Source of the DNA: DATJGR01 sp032124855
GTDB lineage: Bacteria > Pseudomonadota > Gammaproteobacteria > Pseudomonadales > Azotimanducaceae
Reading direction: 5' to 3'
DNA length: 9,019 nucleotides
Assembly (NCBI GenBank): GCA_032124855.1
Contig: JAQBCT010000409.1
Coordinates: 1 to 9,019, forward strand
Translations under genes and position numbers: made by a program
The notes under the pieces: generated by a model
What the model was told of the DNA's origin: nothing
What the model saw: only the letters and a program-made list of their open reading frames with translations
The model's database searches: none
Shown here: one piece after another, positions 1-6,539 of the stretch
How the letters are laid out: each line of letters opens with the position of its first letter
How positions within the stretch are numbered: the first letter of the stretch is position 1

Positions 1-1090
1 GGGTGTTGAAGCGCCCCACGGTGAACCGCAGCGAGGCGTGCGCCAAATCATCCGGCAATCCCAAAGCGCGCAATACATAGGAGGGCTCCACGGTTGCGGA
101 CGTACACGCCGACCCGCTGGACACCGCGAGATCATCCAGCGCGAGCAGCAGCGTCTCGCCGTCCACGCCGGCAAATGCCACGTTGAGATTGCCGGGCAGC
201 CGACGCTGCGCATCGCCGTTGATCTGGACACCCTCCATTTGCTTCAGATGCGACCACAATCGATCGCGCAACGCCGCAATGCGCGCATTCTCCCGCAGCA
301 TTTCTTCGCGCAGGATCCGGGCGGCTTCGCCCATACCGACGATCTGATGCGTCGCCAACGTGCCCGAGCGCAACCCACGTTCATGACCGCCGCCGTGGAT
401 TTGCGCCGCCAACCGTACCGGTGGCTCGCGCCTCACATACAACGCACCGATACCTTTGGGGCCATACATCTTGTGTGCGGACAAAGACATCAGATCGATC
501 TGCATTTCTGCGAGATCAATCGGCACCTTGCCGGCGCTCTGCGCCGCATCGACGTGCAACAGCACGCCGGCACTGCGACAGATCTGCCCGAACGCACCGA
601 TGTCGTTGATCACGCCGATCTCGTTGTTGGCATGCATCAGCGACACGAGCAGCGTATCGGGGCGGATCGCGTGCCTCAGCGAGCGCGGCTCAATGATGCC
701 GGTGGCATCCGGCACGAGATAGGTAATCTCATAGCCGTGGGTCTCGAGGTAGGCGCACGTATCGAGCACTGCTTTGTGTTCGATGGCGCTGGTGATGATA
801 TGGCGGCGCGGCAAACCGGCGGCTTCGGCAACACCCTTGATGGCCAGGTTGTCGGATTCGGTGGCGCCCGACGTCCAGATGATCTCGCGCGGATCGCAGT
901 TAAGCAGCCGCGCGACCTGCACGCGCGCCTCCTCCACCGCTTCCTCGGCGCGCCAGCCAAATACGTGGGAGCGCGACGCCGGATTCCCGAAATTGCCTTC
1001 CGTGAGCAGACAGTCGCTCATCTTTTGCGCCACACGCGGGTCTACCGGTGTGGTTGCCGAGTAGTCAAGGTAGATGGGATTTGCGGTCAC
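1..1090 (-). CDS. iscS: Cysteine desulfurase IscS (3' end cut by window edge)
   Basis: IscS is a PLP enzyme that takes sulfur from L-cysteine as an enzyme-bound persulfide and hands it to the IscU scaffold for Fe-S assembly and to tRNA thiolation partners in the cytosol. The reading frame opens with MTANPIYLDYSATTPVDPRV, the classic IscS N-terminus. The PLP lysine lies in SAHKMYGPKG (Lys207; E. coli Lys206) and the persulfide cysteine in SSGSACTSA (Cys329; E. coli Cys328), so both catalytic residues are present. A total of 363 codons are visible against about 404 in E. coli, so roughly 40 C-terminal residues, including the IscU-contacting tail, lie outside the window. The start is GTG at 1090, which gives the conserved N-terminus. 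No ATG exists in frame between it and the iscR stop, 20 bases upstream, and the ribosome site is weak (GGTGCGAG). Close spacing to iscR indicates one operon. Confidence 0.96.
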   Translation of the reverse strand, partial: MTANPIYLDYSATTPVDPRVAQKMSDCLLTEGNFGNPASRSHVFGWRAEEAVEEARVQVARLLNCDPREIIWTSGATESDNLAIKGVAEAAGLPRRHIITSAIEHKAVLDTCAYLETHGYEITYLVPDATGIIEPRSLRHAIRPDTLLVSLMHANNEIGVINDIGAFGQICRSAGVLLHVDAAQSAGKVPIDLAEMQIDLMSLSAHKMYGPKGIGALYVRREPPVRLAAQIHGGGHERGLRSGTLATHQIVGMGEAARILREEMLRENARIAALRDRLWSHLKQMEGVQINGDAQRRLPGNLNVAFAGVDGETLLLALDDLAVSSGSACTSATVEPSYVLRALGLPDDLAHASLRFTVGRFNT

Positions 1091-1110
1091 GGCGCTCGCA
1101 CCAAACGATT

Positions 1111-1602
1111 TCAGTTGACCACGCGCGCGGCGATCAAACGCTCATCATGTTTGCCGCCGTGTCCCGACAGCACATCCTGGCGACGTGCAATGGCGCGCAC
1201 GCCGCCACGCTGCACCAGGGAACCGAGGCTGATTTCGGTCAGGAAATCGTCGATGCGCTGCGACAAGTCCATCCACAAATCGTGAGTGATACACACGAGC
1301 CCGTCCTGGCAGTCGCCGGTGCCGCCGCAGCGGGTGGCATCGATGCCCTCGCCCACGCCACCAATGATTTCAGAAATGCTGATGGCGGCCGCACCACGCG
1401 CCAGCGCGTATCCACCACCGGGGCCGCGCAGACTGCGCACGAGCCGCGCCCGCTTCAGTTTGCCGAACAGCTGTTCCAGATAGGACTGGGAGATGCCCTG
1501 ACGGGCCGAGATGTCGGCCAGCGTGACCGGGCCATTAGCGCCGTGCAATGCCAGGTCCAGCATCGCCGTGACCGCGTAGCGGCCTTTCGTCGTGAGCCGC
1601 AT
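1111..1602 (-). CDS. iscR: Fe-S cluster-sensing Rrf2-family repressor IscR
   Basis: IscR is the [2Fe-2S] transcription factor that represses the isc operon when clusters are plentiful and regulates other Fe-S genes in the apo form. The protein is 163 residues (E. coli 162). It starts with MRLTTKGRYAVTAMLDLAL, followed by an Rrf2 winged helix-turn-helix domain (about residues 1-65, recognition region SQSYLEQLFGKLKRARLV). The cluster ligands Cys92, Cys98, Cys104 and His107 are all present in RCGGTGDCQDGLVCITH, at the same numbering as in E. coli, so it should bind a cluster. The C-terminal tail after about residue 130 is unlike E. coli, as usual in this family. No strong Shine-Dalgarno sequence precedes the ATG, but the start is fixed by family homology. 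It is the first gene of the isc operon, 20 bases ahead of iscS, and has its own operator upstream, which implies autorepression. Confidence 0.97.
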   Translation of the reverse strand: MRLTTKGRYAVTAMLDLALHGANGPVTLADISARQGISQSYLEQLFGKLKRARLVRSLRGPGGGYALARGAAAISISEIIGGVGEGIDATRCGGTGDCQDGLVCITHDLWMDLSQRIDDFLTEISLGSLVQRGGVRAIARRQDVLSGHGGKHDERLIAARVVN

Positions 1603-1634
1603 GGCACGTAACCGAACCGCCTGAGAGGCCGCGC

Positions 1635-1663
1635 AGTATGCAATACCCGACTATTTCGGTCCA
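1635..1663 (-). promoter_or_regulatory. Sigma70-type promoter of the isc operon
   Basis: On the minus strand a -35 box TGGACC (1658-1663, 4 of 6 matches) is separated by exactly 17 bases from a -10 box CATACT (1635-1640, 4 of 6). The expected transcript start is near 1628, giving a leader of about 26 bases before the iscR ATG at 1602. The boxes alone are modest, but the -35 is the GAC core of the IscR site, the arrangement found at the E. coli iscR promoter, which supports the call. Confidence 0.65.
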
Positions 1664-1667
1664 GTAT
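1643..1667 (-). promoter_or_regulatory. IscR type 1 operator
   Basis: On the minus strand this 25-base site fits the E. coli type 1 IscR consensus, as I recall it, at 23 of 25 positions. The left half reads ATACTGGACC (two mismatches), the centre is GAAA, and the right half TAGTCGGGTAT matches perfectly. Type 1 sites are bound by the cluster-loaded repressor, so the expected effect is feedback repression of iscR-iscS and the rest of the operon. The site covers the -35 box and most of the spacer of the iscR promoter, as in E. coli. Its upstream 17 bases are also the last codons and TAG stop of trmJ. Confidence 0.85.
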
Positions 1668-2409
1668 CCGGCCCTTGGCCCAGCGAGCGCTCGATCTCCG
1701 TGAACGCACCGCGCAGCATATTCACCTCGGTATCGTCCAGCCGCACCCGGCTGAACAGGCGCCGCAAGCGCGTCATCACCTGCCCGGGATTACTGGCGTC
1801 CAGAAACGCCACCCGCAAAAGCACGCTCTGAAAGTGCGCCAGCATCGCATCCACCGCGGCGGCCGCGGCCGGTTCACGATCCCATTCGGCATCGCCCGCC
1901 TCCCGCACGCCTGCACCGTGGCACGCCTGATACAACTCGTAGCACACCACCTGCACCGCCATCGCCAAATTGAGCGACGGATAATCGGGATTCGCCGGGA
2001 TCTGCAGATGCAGATTGCAGCGCTGCAATTCGTCGTTGGTCAGGCCGCTGGTTTCCCTGCCAAACAGGACGGCGATGGGGCGCGTACCGGCCTCTGCGGC
2101 GATGCGCGGACCCAGCATATGCGCATCGAGCGCGGGCCAGGGGATGCGCCGCTGACGCGTACTGGTGCCCACTACAAGACCGCAATCGGCGATCGCATCG
2201 GCCACGCAATCGACGACAGTTGACGCGTCGAGCACATCCAGTGCACCAGCCGCCCGCCACTCCGCCTGCGGGTCGGGATAACGCTGCGGTTTGACGAGCC
2301 ACAGATCGTGCAATCCCATGGTCTTCATTGCACGCGCAGCACCGCCAATATTGCCCGGATGATTCGTTTCAACCAGGACGATGCGTACACGCTTCAGGGG
2401 TTCGTTCAT
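1651..2409 (-). CDS. trmJ: tRNA (cytidine/uridine-32-2'-O)-methyltransferase TrmJ
   Basis: TrmJ transfers methyl from S-adenosylmethionine to the ribose 2'-OH of nucleotide 32 in the anticodon loop of certain tRNAs. The protein is 252 residues (E. coli 246). The SPOUT fold is visible: VETNHPGNIGGAARAMKTMG (residues 13-32), with the conserved Asn and Arg of motif 1. The trefoil-knot cofactor segments are LFGRETSGLTNDEL (115-128) and IPANPDYPSLNLAMAVQ (137-153). After an alanine-rich linker (about 165-188), a helical C-terminal region (about 189-245) matches the TrmJ-specific extension that aids tRNA binding. The start gives the family N-terminus (RVRIVLVETNHPGN). The gene lies directly upstream of iscR in the same direction, and divergent from suhB, an order also found in E. 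coli. Its stop codon lies within the IscR operator. The job is tRNA modification and has no known direct tie to Fe-S assembly. Confidence 0.95.
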   Translation of the reverse strand: MNEPLKRVRIVLVETNHPGNIGGAARAMKTMGLHDLWLVKPQRYPDPQAEWRAAGALDVLDASTVVDCVADAIADCGLVVGTSTRQRRIPWPALDAHMLGPRIAAEAGTRPIAVLFGRETSGLTNDELQRCNLHLQIPANPDYPSLNLAMAVQVVCYELYQACHGAGVREAGDAEWDREPAAAAAVDAMLAHFQSVLLRVAFLDASNPGQVMTRLRRLFSRVRLDDTEVNMLRGAFTEIERSLGQGPDTGPK

Positions 2410-2414
2410 GGCCC

Positions 2415-2420
2415 ATTATA
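2415..2420 (-). promoter_or_regulatory. Perfect -10 box in front of trmJ
   Basis: A consensus TATAAT reads on the minus strand only five bases (GGGCC) before the trmJ ATG at 2409. No good -35 box is found 16-18 bases upstream (TCGGCG at the 17-base position). If used, transcription would begin at or within one base of the ATG, giving a leaderless or near-leaderless mRNA. This fits the lack of any Shine-Dalgarno sequence. It may also be a chance match. Confidence 0.45.
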
Positions 2421-2452
2421 ACGGCCGATTCATGGCGCGCCGACAGGTCAGC

Positions 2453-2461
2453 TGATAGGAT
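2453..2461 (+). promoter_or_regulatory. Possible extended -10 promoter of suhB
   Basis: TGATAGGAT on the plus strand fits the extended -10 pattern (TG, one base, then a hexamer with 4 of 6 matches to TATAAT). It would start transcription near 2468, about 22 bases before the suhB ATG. No convincing -35 box is seen, which extended -10 promoters can do without. The 80-base gap must hold the divergent promoters of both suhB and trmJ. Confidence 0.35.
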
Positions 2462-2489
2462 ACCGCGCCCTTGCCCACTCCAATCTCCA

Positions 2490-3290
2490 ATGCACGCAAT
2501 GATCAACATGGCGCTTCGCGCTGGCCGCAAAGCAGGCCGCATCATCGTGCGCGCCATGGATCGGATCGACGCGTTGAAGATCATCGAAAAGCAGCGCAAT
2601 GACTTCGTATCCGAAGTAGATCGCGATGCAGAGTCGGCGATCATCGACGTTCTGCACACGGCCTACCCCGACCACGGCATTCTCGGCGAAGAACATGGCA
2701 CGTCGTTCAAAGGGGACGAGTACACCTGGATCATCGATCCACTGGACGGCACTACCAACTTCCTCCACGGCGTTCCGCACTTTGCGGTATCCATCGGGCT
2801 GATGTATCGCAATCGCCTTGAGCATGCGGTGATTATCGATCCGGTGCGCAACGAGGAATTCATCGCCTCCCGAGGCGGCGGCGCCCAGGTGAATGGGCGG
2901 CGCATTCGCGTGAGCACGCGCCACCGCCTGGAGGATGCGCTGCTGGCAACCGGGATTCCGTTCAAGGACGTGACGACGAATCTGGACGCGTATATGGCGA
3001 TGCTCACCGCATTTACCCGGCAATGCCGCGGCATCCGTCGCGCAGGATCGGCTGCACTGGATTTAGCGTATGTTGCGGCTGGACGTGCCGATGGGTTCTG
3101 GGAACTGGGCCTGAAGCCCTGGGATATGGCGGCTGGCGTGCTGCTGATTCACGAAGCCGGCGGGCTGGTCAGCGATTTCGTCGGCACCGAACACTACATG
3201 GAAAGCGGCAACATCGTCGCGGGCAATCCCAAGGTATTCAAAGCAATGTTGCAGGAGATCCGGCCCCATCTGAACGATTCGATGCGCTGA
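2490..3290 (+). CDS. suhB: Inositol-1-monophosphatase family protein SuhB
   Basis: SuhB belongs to the Mg2+-dependent, Li+-sensitive inositol monophosphatase family. In E. coli it also binds the Nus factor complex and helps rRNA transcription and maturation, and that role does not need its phosphatase activity. The protein is 266 residues (E. coli 267) from the ATG at 2490, giving MHAMINMALRAGRKAG, colinear with the E. coli start; an ATG further upstream would add unrelated residues and overlap trmJ. Metal ligands are seen in GEEHG (Glu67/Glu68), motif A DPLDGTTNF (83-91; Asp83, Asp86) and motif B WDMAAG (211-216; Asp212). RRAGSAALDLAYVAAGRADG (183-202) is another family signature. No strong ribosome site precedes the ATG. 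It diverges from trmJ and converges on secF. The sequence cannot decide which of the two roles dominates here. Confidence 0.95.
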   Translation: MHAMINMALRAGRKAGRIIVRAMDRIDALKIIEKQRNDFVSEVDRDAESAIIDVLHTAYPDHGILGEEHGTSFKGDEYTWIIDPLDGTTNFLHGVPHFAVSIGLMYRNRLEHAVIIDPVRNEEFIASRGGGAQVNGRRIRVSTRHRLEDALLATGIPFKDVTTNLDAYMAMLTAFTRQCRGIRRAGSAALDLAYVAAGRADGFWELGLKPWDMAAGVLLIHEAGGLVSDFVGTEHYMESGNIVAGNPKVFKAMLQEIRPHLNDSMR

Positions 3291-3306
3291 AGGCGCGCCC
3301 CGAACC

Positions 3307-4233
3307 TCACGGCACGTTCTGTTCTTTCTCTTTCTCCGGCACCAGCAGGTCTTCGCGCGACATCCCCAGCATCACGAGCAGATTCGCCGCGACGTACACC
3401 GACGAATAGGTTCCGGCGATCACGCCCACGATCAGTGCGAGGGAAAATGCATACACCACGTCGCCGCCAAACAAGGCCAGCGCAATCAACACCAGCAGCA
3501 CGGTCGATGATGTGCCGATGGTGCGATCCAACGTCTGGTTGATCGACGTGTTGATCGTTGCTTCGGGCGTTGCCCGTCGCATCGCGCGAAAATTTTCGCG
3601 GATGCGGTCGAAGACGACAATCGTGTCGTTGATGGAGTAACCGATGATCGCCAGCACCGCGGCGAGCCCGGTGAGGTCGAAGGTCCACTGGAACAACGAA
3701 AACGCGCCGAGCGTAACAATGGCATCGTGGATCAGCGCCACCACCCCGCCAATCGCGAATTTTCCCGTGAACCGGAACATGATGTAGATCATCACCGACA
3801 GCAGCGATGCCACCAGCGCGAGCCCACCGGATTCGCGCAACTCTTCACCGACCGCGGGCCCAACAAATTCGCTGCGCCGCAATTCAACACCCGAGTACTT
3901 CGCCTGCAGCGCGTCGAATACGGCGTTACCGAGCGTTGCTGCCTCGCGACCCTCCTGCGGCGGCATGCGAATCAGTAGATCCCGCTCGGTGCCGAAGTTC
4001 TGCACGACACCCTTGACGAATCCCTCTTCCCGCAACGTATCGCGTACCTGCTGCGGGTTGGCGGGTTCGGCGAATGTCAGCTCCACCAGCGTGCCGCCGG
4101 TGAAATCGAGTCCGAAGTTCAAGCCATTCACAATCAACGATCCGATGGAGACCAGGACCAGGGCAATCGAAACCGCGATTGCCTGGCGCCGCACGCCCAT
4201 GAAGTCGATGTTGTAATCGCGCAACGACCTCAT
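3307..4233 (-). CDS. secF: Protein translocase subunit SecF
   Basis: SecF pairs with SecD in the inner membrane to form the RND-like SecDF motor. It uses the proton motive force to complete export of proteins driven through SecYEG by SecA. The protein is 308 residues (E. coli 323). Six membrane segments can be read: about residues 17-37, then a periplasmic domain of about 100 residues, then about 135-153, 160-180, 187-208, 245-265 and 266-290. The family signatures GLDFTGGT (41-48) and GYSINDTIVVFDRIREN (198-214) are intact, including the membrane Asp203 of the INDT motif. The tail is charged (EDLLVPEKEKEQ). It is the last gene of the queA-tgt-yajC-secD-secF operon, 25 bases after secD, with a fair ribosome site (GGGGA, nine bases before the ATG). 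It faces suhB tail to tail. Confidence 0.97.
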   Translation of the reverse strand: MRSLRDYNIDFMGVRRQAIAVSIALVLVSIGSLIVNGLNFGLDFTGGTLVELTFAEPANPQQVRDTLREEGFVKGVVQNFGTERDLLIRMPPQEGREAATLGNAVFDALQAKYSGVELRRSEFVGPAVGEELRESGGLALVASLLSVMIYIMFRFTGKFAIGGVVALIHDAIVTLGAFSLFQWTFDLTGLAAVLAIIGYSINDTIVVFDRIRENFRAMRRATPEATINTSINQTLDRTIGTSSTVLLVLIALALFGGDVVYAFSLALIVGVIAGTYSSVYVAANLLVMLGMSREDLLVPEKEKEQNVP

Positions 4234-4258
4234 CGAATCGTCCCCGGCAGATGCGCGT

Positions 4259-6172
4259 TCATATGTACAACTTCTTCATGGCTCGCCCGCCATGGGTCAC
4301 ATTCACCATCGCGCGCGTCACGGTGATCGCCGTGAATACCGTGGTGACGATGCCGATGGCGAGCGTCACTGCGAATCCCTTCACCGGCCCACTGCCCATC
4401 GAGAACAGAATGACGGCAATCAGGAAGGTCGTTACGTTGGCGTCGATGATCGTGACGAAGGCGCGGTCAAAGCCCGCTTCGATGGCACCTTGAATACCGC
4501 GATTCTTCAACTCTTCTTTGATGCGGGCGAAGATGATGATGTTGGAGTCCACGGCCATTCCCATGGTGAGCACGATGCCCGCGATGCCGGGCATCGTAAG
4601 AGTGGCGCCCAGCACCGACATCACGGCCACCAGCAATGTGACGTTCACCACCAGCGCCAGATTGGCCAACAGACCAAACACTTTGTAGAAGATCACCATG
4701 AATGCAACGACCAGCGCCAGGCCGATCAACCCCGCCTGCGTGCCCTCGCGAATATTCTCTTCGCCCAGGCTGGCGCCCACGGTGCGCTCCTCGACGATGT
4801 ACATTGGGGCCGCCAGCGCACCGGCGCGTAACAGCAGCGCCAGATCGCGCGCCTCACCCAGACCAACGCCGGTAATCCGAAAGCGAAATCCCAACGCGGA
4901 GCGGATGGTGGCCACATTGATCAGGCGTTTCTCTTCGACGCTGTAGTTCTCGACCTCCTGCACACCGTCGCGCATCACGAGGCGCGAACGCGGTTTCAGT
5001 TCCTTATAGAGAATGGCCATCTGATTGCCGACATTGTCTTTGGTGGCGTCGTGCATCCGATCGCCCCCGACGCCGTCCAGCGCAATGCTGACCTGCGGCA
5101 TATTGTTCTCGGGGTCGTAGTCCTGCTGGGCGCCGGTGACGCGATCACCCGTGACGATATTGCGGCGCTCGAGGACCACGGAGCGTCCTTCATAGGGATA
5201 GGTTTCTGTCGCAGTCGGCCGCTCGTTGGGCTTGGCGACCAGCCGGAATTCGAGATTCGCGAATTTGTTCAGGATCCGCTTGGCATCGGCGCTGTCCTGC
5301 ACACCCGGCAGGTCCACCACAATGCGCGCCCTGCCGAGCTTCTGCACGAGCGGTTCCGATACACCCAATTCGTTGACGCGATTGCGCAGGCTCTGCAGAT
5401 TCTGTGCGATGGCATACGATTCGATCTCTTCCACGTTCGCGGCGCGCAACGTCAACCACAATCCAGGCCGCGCATCGACATCGCGCGCGATCACCTGGAG
5501 GTCGCTGTTTTTCTCTTCGATGACTGCCTGGGCCGCATCACGAACCGACGCTTCGTTGAATGCCAGCTCGATGCGTGTGCCAGATACCATGTTGGCCTTG
5601 GGGACGTAGCGCAGGCGCTCGTCGCGCAGCAGGGTGCGAATGTTGTCTTCGACGCTCTGCATGCGGTCGTTGATGGCCTTGGCCATGTCCACTTCCAGAA
5701 GAAAGTGCACACCGCCCGACAGGTCGAGGCCGTAGGACATCGGTTTACCGCCGAGCTCCGAAAGCCACTGCGGTGTGGTGGGTGCGAGGTTGAGGGCGAC
5801 GACAAACTGCGGCGCGGCGCTGCCTTCTGTCTGCAGTGCTGCCTGCACCACTTCACGACCGCGCAACTGGTCGCCAGCGTCGTTCACCCGCAGCAGCGCG
5901 TTCTTCGGATCGAACGCGACGCCCTTCACCGCGATACCGCTGCGCTCCAGCGCCGCAGCGGCGCGCTGCACGACCGCATCGGTCATCTGTGCATCGCTGG
6001 CTTCCGCACGAATCTGTAACGCATAGTCGGGCGGATACAGATTGGGTGCGGCGTACAACGCGCCAACAGCAACCACGAGCCCGATGAGCAGGTAGCGCCA
6101 CAGCGGATAGGAATTGGCAGCTCGAGCAGGTCCGTTGGACAATCCGAGCAGCGAGTCAGTGAGGCGGCTCAT
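4259..6172 (-). CDS. secD: Protein translocase subunit SecD
   Basis: SecD is the larger partner of SecF in the SecDF export motor. Its periplasmic P1 domain is thought to grip emerging substrate while proton flow drives conformational change. The protein is 637 residues (E. coli 615). The first membrane segment is at about 26-44 (YPLWRYLLIGLVVAVGALYA). A long periplasmic region follows to about 470 and carries GLDLSGGVHF (148-157). Five membrane segments lie at about 475-620, with GMAVDSN (538-544); Asp542 corresponds to the proton-relay Asp519 of E. coli. An N-terminal stretch of about 21 residues precedes the YPLW segment at which E. coli SecD nearly begins. No ATG or GTG lies between, only TTG and CTG codons, so the ATG at 6172 is chosen; the ribosome site GAGG is 13 bases upstream, a little far. 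Sits 28 bases after yajC and 25 before secF. Confidence 0.97.
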   Translation of the reverse strand: MSRLTDSLLGLSNGPARAANSYPLWRYLLIGLVVAVGALYAAPNLYPPDYALQIRAEASDAQMTDAVVQRAAAALERSGIAVKGVAFDPKNALLRVNDAGDQLRGREVVQAALQTEGSAAPQFVVALNLAPTTPQWLSELGGKPMSYGLDLSGGVHFLLEVDMAKAINDRMQSVEDNIRTLLRDERLRYVPKANMVSGTRIELAFNEASVRDAAQAVIEEKNSDLQVIARDVDARPGLWLTLRAANVEEIESYAIAQNLQSLRNRVNELGVSEPLVQKLGRARIVVDLPGVQDSADAKRILNKFANLEFRLVAKPNERPTATETYPYEGRSVVLERRNIVTGDRVTGAQQDYDPENNMPQVSIALDGVGGDRMHDATKDNVGNQMAILYKELKPRSRLVMRDGVQEVENYSVEEKRLINVATIRSALGFRFRITGVGLGEARDLALLLRAGALAAPMYIVEERTVGASLGEENIREGTQAGLIGLALVVAFMVIFYKVFGLLANLALVVNVTLLVAVMSVLGATLTMPGIAGIVLTMGMAVDSNIIIFARIKEELKNRGIQGAIEAGFDRAFVTIIDANVTTFLIAVILFSMGSGPVKGFAVTLAIGIVTTVFTAITVTRAMVNVTHGGRAMKKLYI

Positions 6173-6200
6173 GACGTGCGCCGCACCTCGAACGCGTGAA

Positions 6201-6539
6201 TCACTTCTCGTCCAGCGACTTCAGCGTGCCCTTCGGCAGCGTCGCCCCCACTGCGCTCTTCTGGATGCGCAGTTCGACGTCGCCTGCGACCTGCACCTTT
6301 ACGAAGTCGTCTTCAACCTTGGTGACGCGCCCCACAATGCCGCCCGCGGTAACTACTTCGTCGCCCTTGGCAAGGCTCGACATCAACTGCTGCTGTTCCT
6401 TTCGGCGCTTGCTTTGCGGACGCCACAGCAGGAAATAGAAGATGCCGACGAAGCCCACAAGCAACAAAAGATCCATGTAGCCGGGGCCTGCCGCGGCAGC
6501 ACCATCGGCCGCAAACGCGGCGGTTTCAAATAGGTTCAT
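6201..6539 (-). CDS. yajC: Sec translocon accessory protein YajC
   Basis: YajC is a small single-span inner-membrane protein that associates with SecDF and the Sec holotranslocon; it is not essential in E. coli. The protein is 112 residues (E. coli 110). A short N-terminal stretch rich in Ala and Gly (MNLFETAAFAADGAAAAG) leads to one membrane segment (about 21-39, YMDLLLLVGFVGIFYFLLW). The positively charged RPQSKRRKEQQQ (40-51) and a small cytoplasmic domain with the family motif KGDEVVTAGGIVGRV (58-72) follow. The ATG at 6539 is preferred over an ATG 60 bases upstream, which would add a basic, unrelated extension. It overlaps the end of tgt by 14 bases in another frame, so translational coupling is likely. 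Confidence 0.95.
   Translation of the reverse strand: MNLFETAAFAADGAAAAGPGYMDLLLLVGFVGIFYFLLWRPQSKRRKEQQQLMSSLAKGDEVVTAGGIVGRVTKVEDDFVKVQVAGDVELRIQKSAVGATLPKGTLKSLDEK

Noticed and set aside
38..1285. A 415-codon open frame on the plus strand
   Set aside because: It runs antisense through iscS and into iscR, whose catalytic and ligand residues are intact. Its translation is rich in Arg, His and Gln with no recognisable domain, typical of a GC-rich shadow.
2434..2441. The palindrome GGCGCGCC in both gaps flanking suhB (2434-2441 and 3292-3299)
   Set aside because: It also occurs inside iscS (947-954). Three copies of a GC-only octamer in 9 kb is only slightly above what base composition predicts, and the copies share no longer flanking sequence.
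2328..2489. An upstream extension of the suhB frame to an ATG at 2328
   Set aside because: It would overlap the start of trmJ and add 54 residues unlike any SuhB. The ATG at 2490 matches the family start.
5051..6019. A 322-codon open frame on the plus strand
   Set aside because: It is entirely antisense to secD, which has full-length homology, and its low-complexity translation resembles no family I know.
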